Source: Pseudoips prasinana (taxonomy: Eukaryota > Arthropoda > Insecta > Lepidoptera > Nolidae). From it: 64,000 nucleotides of DNA. The stretch is from NCBI GenBank assembly GCA_951640165.1, contig OX621255.1, positions 6,138,001-6,202,000 of the forward strand, in the 5' to 3' direction. Made by a program: the position numbers and the translations under genes. This document shows positions 54,801 through 64,000 of this stretch, piece after piece. The notes beneath the pieces are model-generated. The model saw nothing but the letters and a program-made list of their open reading frames with translations. It made no database searches and was not told the origin of the DNA. The stretch's first letter is position 1. The number at the start of each line of letters is the position of its first letter.

Positions 54801-57800
54801 CTAGGTTGCCTGGAAGAGATCACACTTTGTGATAAGGGCGCCAATTGTACTATAATAATTTCTATGTTGTCGCTTTGTATTATTTCTTAAGGTGTACAAT
54901 AAAGAGTTTATCTATCTATCTACTTCAACGCGGGTGAAACCGCGGGGCGCAGCTTGTTGTAGGTATATAATTATTTAAATATTATTATAATTAGAAACTG
55001 AAGACATTTAATAGTTAAATTGGAAGGTTGCTGGTTATAGCACAGGTTTTCCTTTTTTAAGTACCAGTCGCTAGAATAACCCACAAGTATAATATGTTAT
55101 CACTTAATTGTATTTACCTGCTACATAATGGATATTTAATTTTACTCAAATCCAAATGAATATTCATTATTAGGGGAAGACCATGTAGAACATTCTCTGA
55201 CCAAATCGTTCTCAAGAAAGACTAGGTCAGAAGTACCCTAAACCGGCGAGCATGTATGAAGAATATAATGACAGTAAACAAAGTTTAACGCGGGTAAAAC
55301 CGCAGAGCACACCTAGTGATCACATATAAATCGTCTTCAAATCGGTTGTTGTTAAGAAAAAAGAAGTCCGTTCTATGTTTTTTACATACATACATACAAT
55401 CACGCCTGTTTCCCAGTGGGGTAGATAGAGACAACGGATTTCCATTTGTCACGACCTTTGCTCACTTCTTTGGTCTCGTTTACTGTCATTAAATTCTACA
55501 TACATGCACGCATGTTCAGGGTACTTGTTTTGAAAGTGTTATAGTGTTTTTGTATAAGTTCTATATCTCTAAAACTAATACTTGGGGACTTGAAACAAAA
55601 CAGAAAGACGGCCAGGCATAGATTTTTACATTGGCGTTTTATTGCTTGAAATAGAATTGCATTCAATTCATGTTATGGAGGAGGTAATAGAAGAATACGA
55701 ATCTTTCAGTTTTCTTTTGTCACACGTATACAGTGGTATCGATGAAAGGCCTTCTCCGATCTCTAATCGGACGAGATGCTTGCTTTTTTGCGTATTAATG
55801 TAAAGAGATAGTTGTATAGAACTTCCCCGAAACCTCTCACCACGTCAGTAACCGGTCAGACCCGAAATTTGGACCCAAAATGGGTTGCCCCCGGTGCGGG
55901 TACTTAGTAATTTTATACAGTAATGTTAAACAGCTTAACCCATCGCTCGCCTATATTGTCTAGGCTGATTGTAAACGTCATGTCTAATATGAATTTCTCT
56001 TAACTAGAGATCGCACTTGTTCAAAATTCGACTATTAACGTTCCATTGTCAACAACTATAGACATTAAAGACCAATATTTATAAATCTGTTCTCAGTTTT
56101 GACGCTCACTTTGTCAACGTGTCAAAAGAAGGGTAGTGTGTGTAATGTTTCTATTTATTACAATAATTTACTTCTATAATAATTATAATAGCTTTCTGCA
56201 CTCCTTCTCCATGTGAACTTTAACTGTTCCAAATTTCATACTCCTCTGTCCGCGCAGTCTTCGTAAAAAGAGGTACAGACGCCAGCAAAAAAAGCTACCC
56301 CAATCTGTCAAATGTCTCCAATTGAAAGTGAACCTTATACTTTTCTGATAAAGTTGAAATTCTATAAAAGAAATTTGACAGATTGGGATAGCTAACTTGA
56401 CTGAACATCACGACCGAGTAATTTACGTAACTTGCCACATCTGGCAACATTCGTAATACCTGTATATATATATATATATACTAATGTATACGGTGAGAGA
56501 ACATCAAAATATATATTAGGTCTTTACCTATGAAATTGCCGTTCTGCAGTACTGGCCATTTCAAATCAAAATAATTTTTGTTTGGCTAAGAATTCTAATT
56601 TCAAATTAATTTTATTTTAAAAACATGGATTCTTTTTTCCAAAAGTAGTCATTTCTTTATTGATTAGTGTTACATTTTCATCGCATTTCAATCTTTTTCG
56701 TCATCATGGATACGTTAAAAATTCGAGTAATTATGGAATATGAGTACCGTCGTGGCAGCAACGCGGCACAAGCGGCACGCAACATCAACGACGTTTACGG
56801 AGCTAACACTACAAACCAACGCACCACCTGTTATTGGTTTGCTCGCTTCCGTTCTGGAAATTTCGACCTGAAAAATGAACCTCGCGGTCGTCCGAAGACT
56901 TTGGTCGACAATGACGAATTAAAGGCGGTTGTGGAAGCTGATGATACACAATCTACGGCTGAATTAGCAGCAGCTTTCGACGTTAGCGTCAAAACAATAT
57001 TGGTCCATTTGCGTCAAATTGGCAAGGTAAAAAAGCTTGACAAATGGGTGCCCCACGAACTCAATGATCGCCAGCGCGAAGTACGCGTCGAGACGTGCCT
57101 TGCACTGCTCAACAGACACACAAATGAAGGAATTTTGAACCGCATTGTTACCTGCGATGAAAAATGGATTCTGTTTGATAACCGCAAGCGCTCAGCAAGT
57201 TGGTTGGATCCTGGTTCAGCACCTAAACAATGCCCTAAACGAAAACTTACCCCTAGAAAAGTGATGGTCACTGTTTGGTGGTCTAGCGCCGGTGTGATTC
57301 ATCACAGCTTCTTACCAAACGGGGTGAGCATTACTGCAGATGTGTACTGTGAAGAACTGAGCACAATGATGGAGAAGCTGGCGCATCTCCAACCAGCATT
57401 GGTCAATCGCTCGTCTCCGCTGCTCCTGCACGACAACGCGCGACCTCATACTGCACAGCAGACGGTCTCCAAGTTGCAAGAACTGGGGTTGGAAGCTCTC
57501 CGTCATCCGCCCTACTCACCAGACCTTGCGCCTACAGACTACTACTTTTTCCAGAATTTGGATAACTTCTTGGCGGGAAAAAAATTCAATACCCGAGAGG
57601 CAGTACAAAATGCCTTTGAAGAATTTGTTGCCTCCCGTCCAGCTGATTTCTTTAAGAAGGGCATCAATAAACTGCCACTGCGATGGCAAAGATGCATTGA
57701 TTGCATGGGTGATTACTTCGATTAATACAAATAAAAAAATTCATGAAAAAAATTCGTTTAAATTTTTTCATACAAAACGGCAATTTCATAGGTAAAGACC

Positions 57801-58994
57801 TATTATTACCTAAAATTTTAAACAGGATACCTAAACATGTAGTTAATAAGCTTGAAAACAAGATCAGTAGACAAATACGTAACATTCTGAAGAGACATTA
57901 CTTAAATACCCGACAAAGTGTGTAATTAATCATGATTACCTATGTTTTAAATAACTTGTATAGCAACTCCTTAACTGAATAATCTATTTAGTTTTAGATT
58001 AAGTTAAGTCAAAGTCAAAAATAATTGTAACTTTTTTAATGCAATAAACAGATATTTTTTTTTTTTTATTTAGGATGTGCTGGCGTCTATACAAAGTTTT
58101 TGCTTCACGTATTAATATTATAACGAAATCTCTACGTTTTTGAAATGGCTTTGGTAAATCTTATAAATCTAAATTAAGTTCTTAGAATTATTTTTTACCT
58201 ACCGATGGTTTTTTCTCCGCTAAAACGGCGAAGAACGAGTCGTGTGTCTCCTGAATGTGCAAATCTAACAAGTGTGGCGACGGCATGATTTTCTTGCACT
58301 GGGCACAAGCATACCTATGCGAGGAATTGTAGTGATTTTCGAATTCCAACAGAGATTCGGCTGTGAATGTACATCCAGGAATGTTGCAGCTTGATTTTAT
58401 ACTGGAACATAAAATTATTTCTTATGATCGGCTGGGGTTATGTTTGTAAATCCAATTTAATGTACGATAAGCATGGGTTTAGACTTTGTTTTTTTTACGG
58501 GGGCCAAAAATGTATTTAATATAATTTAAGTTAGTACCCTGGATTATCGAACTTTTGCATTGAATTATTGTAGCTCAATTATTTCAATTAGGTACCTACG
58601 TCTTATACCTAGAAAATTATTTAAAAAAAAACCCAAAATCTAACTCTTTAAAATGCTGAAGGATATTTTGAAGGACATCATGCCCTTCCAAAAATGAGCT
58701 GTAAAGGTTTCTTAAGGGTTGGCAGCGCGCGAGTGATGTCACATGTGTAGCAAACGTCCATAGGCCATACGGCGCACCTGACGACGGCAAGCGGTCACCG
58801 TAGCCTTAGCATAAAAAAACAGCATAGTTTACTTTTTCAACATACATTTCATGGCACAAGTTCTCCTCATCAAAGTCGTAGACTCCAAGTCTGGGAGGTG
58901 GCTTGTCATTAATGAAGAGTACATCATCAAGCTTTCGACGTCCAGTTCCGTAAGCATTTAGTTTATCCCAAATATTTTGGGGCACCTCCATCAT
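51519..58994 (-). CDS. ZNF511: ZNF511 orthologue, C2H2 zinc-finger protein
   Basis: Exons 58994-58846, 58401-58203 and 51857-51519 join in phase to 687 nt (228 aa). The protein has three C2H2 fingers: CNIPGC...H, CAQC...[11 protein letters not shown] and CYIEEC...HCVKEH, followed by LPKDFRFD and a Lys-rich tail. The finger spacing and the HLLDxHIxExHDSxF and DFRFD motifs match vertebrate ZNF511; function is poorly known, probably nuclear. The first donor used is GAAAT|GTATGT, which gives the phase needed by exon 2; the alternative AAA|GTAAAC does not. A splice acceptor TTATTTCTAG lies one base before the first ATG, so an upstream 5'UTR exon is likely beyond 58995. Intron 2 (6.3 kb) holds a mariner and several relics. 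Confidence 0.9.
52440..52650 (-). pseudogene. LINE endonuclease-RT C-terminal fragment (RTE-like)
   Basis: Minus strand reads ...[19 protein letters not shown], a motif typical of the C-terminus of RTE-like LINEs, with no longer open frame. Confidence 0.55.
52795..53060 (+). pseudogene. LINE reverse transcriptase C-terminal relic
   Basis: [20 protein letters not shown] and [20 protein letters not shown] are followed by CQSLLD stop; a frameshift then gives [20 protein letters not shown]. Confidence 0.7.
53055..53180. mobile_element. short hairpin MITE, copy 1
   Basis: CCAATCTGTCAAATTTCCCC ... AGAAATTTGACAGATT ends are inverted. A second copy is at 56275-56392. Confidence 0.68.
53345..53725 (+). 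mobile_element. tRNA-derived SINE, family E
   Basis: CAGTTTAGCGGTAGCGTGTT (box A) and GGGTTCAAATCCTTGG (box B), then a ~300 bp body ending in TTATTATTATTA. Confidence 0.7.
53975..54145 (+). mobile_element. Lep1-type Helitron fragment
   Basis: CCTACTAATATTATAAAGCC ... GTTTGTTACTCTTTCATG ... ATAACACATAGGCTACAATT. Confidence 0.72.
54481..54612. repeat. compound (TG)n / TACGCATG minisatellite
   Basis: About six units of ~22-24 bp, each (TG)n then TACGCATG. Confidence 0.9.
54925..55320. repeat. two solitary Lep1 3' ends
   Basis: AACGCGGGTGAAACCGCGGG at ~54927 and AACGCGGGTAAAACCGCAGA at ~55287; bodies missing. Confidence 0.55.
55380..55520. repeat. lepidopteran repeat (ACATACATACA...CACGCCTGTTTCCC)
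   Basis: ACATACATACATACAATCAC then GCCTGTTTCCCAGTGGGGTA-GATAGAGAC. I have seen this string as a common moth/butterfly repeat; class unknown. Confidence 0.5.
56275..56392. mobile_element. short hairpin MITE, copy 2
   Basis: CCAATCTGTCAAATGTCTCC ... AGAAATTTGACAGATTGGG; ~80% like the copy at 53055. Confidence 0.68.
56517..57802 (+). mobile_element. mariner transposon (cecropia-like), apparently intact
   Basis: Terminal inverted repeats of about 29 bp (GGTCTTTACCTATGAAATTG...) at 56519-56547 and 57772-57800 differ at one base over the core. TA target duplication at 56517-56518 and 57801-57802. The 1.28 kb length and single ORF fit a complete mariner. Removing it and one TA restores an open frame of a LINE C-terminus (SKYI before, [10 protein letters not shown] after). 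It sits in the large intron of the ZNF511 gene, antisense to it. Confidence 0.93.
56706..57725 (+). CDS. mariner transposase
   Basis: 339 aa from ATG 56706 ([20 protein letters not shown]); the frame is open 39 nt further upstream but the family start is here. N-terminal helix-turn-helix (~20-120), linker [10 protein letters not shown], catalytic Asp 151 (CDEKWI), Asp 243 (HDNARPH) and Asp 278 ([12 protein letters not shown]), i.e. D-34-D. WWS(S/A)AGVIH and [10 protein letters not shown] at the end resemble the Hsmar1/cecropia group. No stop or frameshift is seen. Confidence 0.95.
   Translation: MDTLKIRVIMEYEYRRGSNAAQAARNINDVYGANTTNQRTTCYWFARFRSGNFDLKNEPRGRPKTLVDNDELKAVVEADDTQSTAELAAAFDVSVKTILVHLRQIGKVKKLDKWVPHELNDRQREVRVETCLALLNRHTNEGILNRIVTCDEKWILFDNRKRSASWLDPGSAPKQCPKRKLTPRKVMVTVWWSSAGVIHHSFLPNGVSITADVYCEELSTMMEKLAHLQPALVNRSSPLLLHDNARPHTAQQTVSKLQELGLEALRHPPYSPDLAPTDYYFFQNLDNFLAGKKFNTREAVQNAFEEFVASRPADFFKKGINKLPLRWQRCIDCMGDYFD
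57803..58070 (+). pseudogene. LINE ORF2 C-terminal relic next to the mariner
   Basis: Reads [20 protein letters not shown] and [16 protein letters not shown], then a stop at 57925 and an A/T-rich 3' tail. Its upstream continuation (YGERTSKYI) lies left of the mariner at ~56487-56516, so the mariner interrupts it. Confidence 0.7.
58203..58401 (-). CDS. ZNF511: ZNF511 orthologue, exon with fingers 1 and 2
   Basis: Acceptor GTTCCAG, donor GTAGGT, 199 nt. It encodes [20 protein letters not shown], a second finger [20 protein letters not shown] and ends AEKKPS in phase 0. Confidence 0.9.
58846..58994 (-). CDS. ZNF511: ZNF511 orthologue, first coding exon
   Basis: Starts [20 protein letters not shown] and ends NLCHE plus two bases before donor GTATGT. 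A TTTCTAG acceptor just upstream of the ATG implies an earlier noncoding exon, not located. Confidence 0.82.
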
Positions 58995-59090
58995 CCTAGA
59001 AATAATAATAAAATAATAAGAAATTTAGTTGAAACATAGACTCAAGCCTGTTCCACGGCGGGATAACAAGCGGCGTTGGATTTACACTTA

Positions 59091-59330
59091 GGCTGAGATC
59101 TATAGAGCGTACTTAGACTTTGCTCAGACTTTACTTAGACAGAAGTTAATGCATGTAACGAAATTACAATTGGTGTTTTGACTTTGTCTGTCTTAGCTTA
59201 TGCTAAGCATAATCTTAACTTCAAAAAGTCTATAAATACCAAATCAAAGTATAAGCTTAGCATACATTTAGCAAAGTTTTACGTAAGTAAAGTTTGAGCA
59301 AAGTCTAAGTACGCTCTATAGATCTCAGCC
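59091..59330. mobile_element. PIF/Harbinger-like MITE, 240 bp, TTA duplication
   Basis: Arms GGCTGAGATCTATAGAGCGT... and complement, ~50 bp, near perfect. TTA at 59088-59090 and 59331-59333. Confidence 0.8.
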
Positions 59331-59746
59331 TTAGATACTACGATCCTTGCCCACCTTTTTTTACATTCTTCATAAGTTGTTAGTTTAGAGTTCAAGTAAT
59401 GAACATTTTAAAGTAAAGGATTAGAGGGGCAGATATTATTTTATTTCTCAGTCTAATGACTAGGTACGAATACCTAAAGCCTGACAGTAACGATACAATT
59501 TACCTGTTATTTTTTGAAGTAAAACATCCTTCGCGGCATGTCTTGGGCAGTAAGCTGGTGAATAAATGAACGAGAGATGAACGGGCGAGACGAACGGAAG
59601 TTGAGATGGATATGAATAAGTGAAGATAGAAAGATAGAGGATTATGTTTTGTATATTACTGTAGAGGTAAAAGAGAGAGATGCGTGCACACATTTTCGTG
59701 TGGTGTCGTTCGTATGTTCGTGTGGTCTAAAGCACACTCGTTTTTT

Positions 59747-61788
59747 CGGTTTATTCCCATTATCCCCCGCATGTCTGCCCCCAAATGGGGGATAATGGGA
59801 ATTTTTGTGTCAACATCCCCCGAATTTGGAATCGGGGGAAGTTGGGAAGTACTGTTCCCATCTTCCCCCGAATGTGTGCCCCCGAATGGGGGAAAATGGG
59901 AATGCTTGCGTCATCTTCCCTCGAACTTGAAATCGGGGGAAGATAGGAAGTAAAAGTTGCATTTGTCCCCGAAATATTTTTAACAATTTTTTTTTGTGCC
60001 ACCCCACCCAAGTATTGTTTGATGAAATAAACATGATTTTTATTTATAACAATCCAAATAAATAATAAGCATTTTATATCTCAAATTTCAACTGAAGTTT
60101 AGATGAAAGTACATTTTGTCAGTAAATGATCTGGTAAAAAAATTTCGTTTCAATAATTTAGCGCTCCGTAAGCGTAACGAGTGCGAGCGGGATAGATATA
60201 CAAGAAAGATTTATGGCCCATTGACTCAGATTGTTGGCGGTCTCCTGCCCTCTAAACGGCCACGTCCAAAGTTAGGACCAGAACGAAACTCTAAACTGTA
60301 CATGACCAAGATAGGCCAATTAATATTTCGTGTTACCGGCGCACTCTATTTTATTTTTCGTGGATTTTTTTGGAGCCATTGAAAATTTCTAATATTTTAG
60401 CTAGATGGTGCGTTGTTTTCCATAACATGTGCGAGAAAGATAGTGAGACCAGAGTGAGAAATCCTGTGTCGTGCCGCGACGGGGTGGGGATAGGATTCAA
60501 CCAGCAGTTACCTGTTTTCTTTAGTTGAGTGAGGTAGTGAATTTTGTGTTTTTACGACATTGTCGATTTACTGTGAGTCATTGATGTCATTTACTGAAAT
60601 GTAAGTACATACAATGTATTTTATAAGTTTGTTATTACACGGGTCAGGAGTATGTTGCTTGTCATTAAAATTAATGTGTTAATGTACTTATATAGAAACA
60701 CCTAAGTATATTGACAAATTTTGAAACAAAAAGTAAGATTATATATTATTTTCAAATGTAACAAGCCATGTACCATGCTTATGGAGTTAAACTTTAGATA
60801 CGGTGCAAGACATGTTACCTGAAATGCACTGAAACTGACAGATATAAAACATTCTATAATAAAAACACAATTTAGGATTGTTTTCATTCACCACAGACTG
60901 AGTTCGTTCCACTAACAAATCAGTATTAGCGGGAGGCCCACGCGGTCCTCGATAAGGAGCCTACACTAGCTAACTTGCGGCTTTCTCTACCTACTTAAGT
61001 GAACGATCCGGAGAAGAAAGTCAGAAAAGGGTTCGCGCTTGCTTTTTCAGTATTGATATTGTGCACTAATTGAATTACAAATCCGAAAAATGTATCGCTG
61101 ATATGGAACTCAAATTGGCGGTTAAGAAACAATTATAGTACAAACTTCAAAAGGAGGCCGGGTGGAATGATCCGTCGCTGTTGTTGTGTGTGTGTGTGTG
61201 TGTTGCTAACACATTTAAATTTAACATTTAAGTGTCCCCGACCGGCCATGATTGATTTTTATACTATATTTTTAATTTAGCCTGACCCGCCATTTAGAGA
61301 TAAATCAAAATGGCGGCTGACTTTGTAAAACATTAAATTCGCTTTCGTATATTATTATAAATAAGCTGATTTATCTTATTTAGCTGATAAATATTAGAGC
61401 ATTTATTGTATATTTTTATATTACTGATTGTTAAACGAAAGAAAAATCGGTACTATTTGTTTTATAAAAAGTTGGTAATCAAAATCTTGTTTTATTAATT
61501 CCTGTAAAAATACCATGTTTATTTCATTCAAACAATACTTGAGTCGGGTGGCACAAAAAAAAATGTTAAAAATATTTCGGGGACAAATGCAACTTTTACT
61601 TCCTATCTTCCCCCGATTTCAAGTTCGGGAGAAGATGACACAAGCATTCCCATTTCCCCCCATTCGGGGGAAGATGGGAACAGTACTTCCCAACTTCCCC
61701 CGATTCCAAATTCGGGGGATGTTGACACAAAAATTCCCATTATCCCCCATTCGGGGGCAGACATGCGGGGGTTAATGGGAATAAACCG
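59747..61788. mobile_element. 2.04 kb element with ~290 bp inverted arms of CCCCCGA modules
   Basis: Left arm 59747-60045 and right arm ~61505-61788 are inverted copies (over 90% by eye) starting CGGTTTATTCCCATTATCCC. Each arm is itself a string of small hairpins such as CCCCCGAATTTGGAATCGGG. The 1.46 kb inside is ordinary A+T-rich DNA with one 88-codon frame. I know no family with these ends. Confidence 0.7.
60116..60382 (+). CDS. 88-codon ORF inside the long-arm element
   Basis: Starts MSVNDLVKKFRFNNLALRKR and ends FRGFFWSH. Basic, with a GGLLPSKRPRPKLGPERNSK stretch. No domain recognised. It may be a relic of the element's gene or chance; codon support is weak and it is listed mainly because it is the only frame in the element's core. 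Confidence 0.2.
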   Translation: MSVNDLVKKFRFNNLALRKRNECERDRYTRKIYGPLTQIVGGLLPSKRPRPKLGPERNSKLYMTKIGQLIFRVTGALYFIFRGFFWSH

Positions 61789-62454
61789 TTTTTTCTCAAA
61801 CTCCGCAGTTTTTTGAACTAAGTGGGTTATAAACAGTTAAATAAAGAACCCGCTAACATATGCCGTCACTTGTAGTGGAAACTTAAATCCGAGGTAATAA
61901 CAGTTGCTTTGCGAGAAAGGGGCAATTATTATTAATTGTTTGAGGCTTGATGGCATCTTGCTACCTCGACCATTACTGATCTATCGTAGCAGAGATCCTT
62001 GACTTTGTCAAAGTTCACTGCTCAATCCTACAGCTTCCAAAAACTTCCAGATTGATTGTGCAGTGAGTGTTTGTATCTCTTCCGGTTGCATAATATTATG
62101 CTGTCTTTAGTAGATACTTATGCAGCGCATTAGCGGCCCGCACGAGCACAGAATATGCAAAGGAGTTTCCTCTGATTTTTGGCAGAATCTGCAAATTGTG
62201 CTGTCGGCCAACTTTAGGTTGAACATGTGCTTATTCAGAAAAGGACAAAGTACTCCCACTTAATTTCTGACAAGAACACTTATTATCTAAATCGATTACG
62301 CGCCAATTGTAATTATCTATTTCTTTCTTCCGCGATTATATTTGCAGTCTATGTTATTAACTGTGCTATCTTCAGGAAAATCACAATCAGTCCGTCCACT
62401 ATTGTATATGTTCTGAGATAAGCAATTACAAATACGTGAGATTTAAATATTATT

Positions 62455-62600
62455 TCTTCATCATCATGTAATCTGAAAGACGTCCACGGCTGGGCATAGG
62501 TATCCCCCAAACATCTCCGCAACTGCCGGTCTTGCGGTACCGGTATTCACGGGCTTCCAGCGACCCTCACAAGTTCGTAGTCTCCACTCGATAACCTTTT
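62455..62600. repeat. (CAT)n lepidopteran repeat fragment
   Basis: TCATCATCATGTAATCTGAA then GACGTCCACGGCTGGGCATA-GG; a relative of the 26545 repeat. Confidence 0.55.
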
Positions 62601-63249
62601 CGCTCTACATTAATTTACAACATATTTCAAATAAATCATTTGTATTTGAGTTTTATTTTGATTATATTATCCTTCATAAATTAATGAATACTTTTAAAAG
62701 GGTATCAGTAATCATGTTATCACCTAAATAGTTGTAAATACTGAGAAATTCCGTAAAGAAAAAATCTTCACTTAAAAAATATTCACAGATTAATTCAATA
62801 GGTTAATCAATTGGTGAAATCAACCTTAAGCAAACTAATTACGAGTAATGCCCACCAATAATGCCTAATTATGGCAAAACGAAAAATTATATTAATAAAT
62901 CATTGATCGTATATAAATGACTTGTCACTGTTTTACGTCGATGACGACTAGTCACAATGAAACGTTAACTTTACAAGGTACTGATAAGGAAAACGTAAAG
63001 CTTTTCTTAACTTTGTGCTCAAATTAAAGACAATAAATAATTAACGAGTTTTTGAGAATATGAATGGAAAAAGGGGAAACAAGAGAAAAATCAATTTCGA
63101 AGGATAATTAAACACCACTTCTAGGTAGTAAAGCGGCAAGGCTACATAGAAAATAACTTAAAAATTGTATAGGGGATCTGCTCCGTATTAATTAGTTTTT
63201 ATGTAGGTGTGTTCTTTATTTACGGATGAAACTTGGTTCGCGGTCGTGC

Positions 63250-63440
63250 TTTTCTCAGACTCATCATCATGTCAGCCGAAATGAGTCCACTACGGGCCAA
63301 AGGCGCCTCTTGCGCTACTCGCATCCTGCAGCAGCCCGCAAGGTAAACTGCCCTGCCCACGCTTCGTTGTCAGCTTCATTGTCACCACTCAAGAACCTTT
63401 CTGCCATGCTCTGTCTACATCTACTCGTCGGGCTTTGATA
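63250..63440. repeat. (CAT)n lepidopteran repeat fragment
   Basis: ACTCATCATCATGTCAGCCG followed by AGTCCACTACGGGCCAAAGG. No protein similarity recognised. Confidence 0.45.
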
Positions 63441-64000
63441 CCTACCCTACCGATACTTTGGTTCGCTTGCGAATTCCGATTCGATCACGCAGGGATACTG
63501 CGAGTTTAGCCCTCCCTTCGGACGTAAGACGTAAGTACTGTTTTGCCTTGGGTGGTCTTAGCTTTTCTGATAAGGCCCATACTTAGGTACTAAGCGAATA
63601 AGTCTCTGTTACGCAAGTAATCATTAAGAAGTATAGGTATCATGAGTAGGTACATAATTCACAATTAATAACATAATTATGATCTCGTATTTTTATTTAT
63701 TGCGAAATCCGAGATTAGAATGTTTATTAAATCAAATATTATAAATGATGACATGACAAATTTTTAAGGTAAAATGCTGTCAACGCCCCAGTTACGTACC
63801 GGCAACATGAAGTTGTTAAATCAATCAATCAAATCAATTTAATTAAAGATTTTTGACTTCTAGCCTATTAAAGACTGGAAATATTTCCTGTTAGCCTAAT
63901 GAAACAACTCGATACCTAATTAGGTACTCCATTAAACTATTTCGGGCGATTTCCTGTTGGGAGTACAATTTTAATACGAGGATATTAATTATAAGCGTAA

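Larger units (their letters stand above)
61789..64000. other. right flank without a recognised gene
   Basis: Apart from the two (CAT)n fragments, this A+T-rich stretch shows only short random frames. Introns or regulatory DNA of a gene further right cannot be excluded. Confidence 0.5.

Noticed and set aside
59684..60034. Several 74-89 codon frames at 59684-60034 and 61515-61775
   Set aside because: They read through the GC-rich inverted arms; the same peptide (SPDSKFGGC-like) appears because the arms are repeats.

Overview
This is a eukaryotic nuclear window, most likely from a moth or butterfly. It is A+T-rich, its genes are split by GT-AG introns, and it is full of repeats that I associate with Lepidoptera: Lep1-type Helitron ends, the GGCCAAGTGCGAGTCGG repeat, several tRNA-derived SINE families, a mag-like Ty3/gypsy element and a cecropia-type mariner. 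The assignment rests on motif recognition only.

Three host genes can be assembled. (1) A ~40 kb minus-strand gene (42620 down to 2547) is reconstructed from 16 exons whose splice phases all agree, giving 1696 codons. It encodes a basic, proline/lysine-rich N-terminus with AT-hook-like cassettes, a Ser/acid tract, about fifteen 14-residue tandem repeats, a variant CCCH zinc finger, a helical region and a Met-Pro tail. Eight of its exons form four tandem copies of a two-exon cassette. I cannot assign it to a named family. (2) A phosphoglycerate mutase gene (Pglym78/PGAM type) lies on the plus strand at 44133-51233, five coding exons, 254 aa, with all catalytic motifs. (3) A ZNF511 orthologue lies on the minus strand at 58994-51519, three coding exons, 228 aa. 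Genes 1 and 2 are divergent with 1.5 kb between start codons. Genes 2 and 3 converge, with about 285 bp between stop codons.

All three genes have introns loaded with mobile DNA. Gene 1 introns hold a complete 4.68 kb LTR retrotransposon (identical 140 bp LTRs, 5 bp target duplication, one open gag-pol frame), an intact two-ORF LINE inserted into an older broken LINE, a large fold-back element, a hAT-like MITE and many SINEs. The Pglym78 introns hold palindromic MITEs (two with 3 bp target duplications), a pogo-like MITE carrying a SINE, a long-inverted-repeat element and two abutting perfect 70-74 bp palindromes. The ZNF511 large intron holds an apparently intact mariner inserted into a LINE relic. 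Both flanks (1-2546 and 58995-64000) show repeats and no convincing host exon.

The most unusual items are the amplified exon cassettes of gene 1, a hairpin-ended tRNA-like element with a 14 bp target duplication, the abutting perfect palindromes, and a 2 kb element with ~290 bp inverted arms built from CCCCCGA/TCGGGGG hairpin modules.
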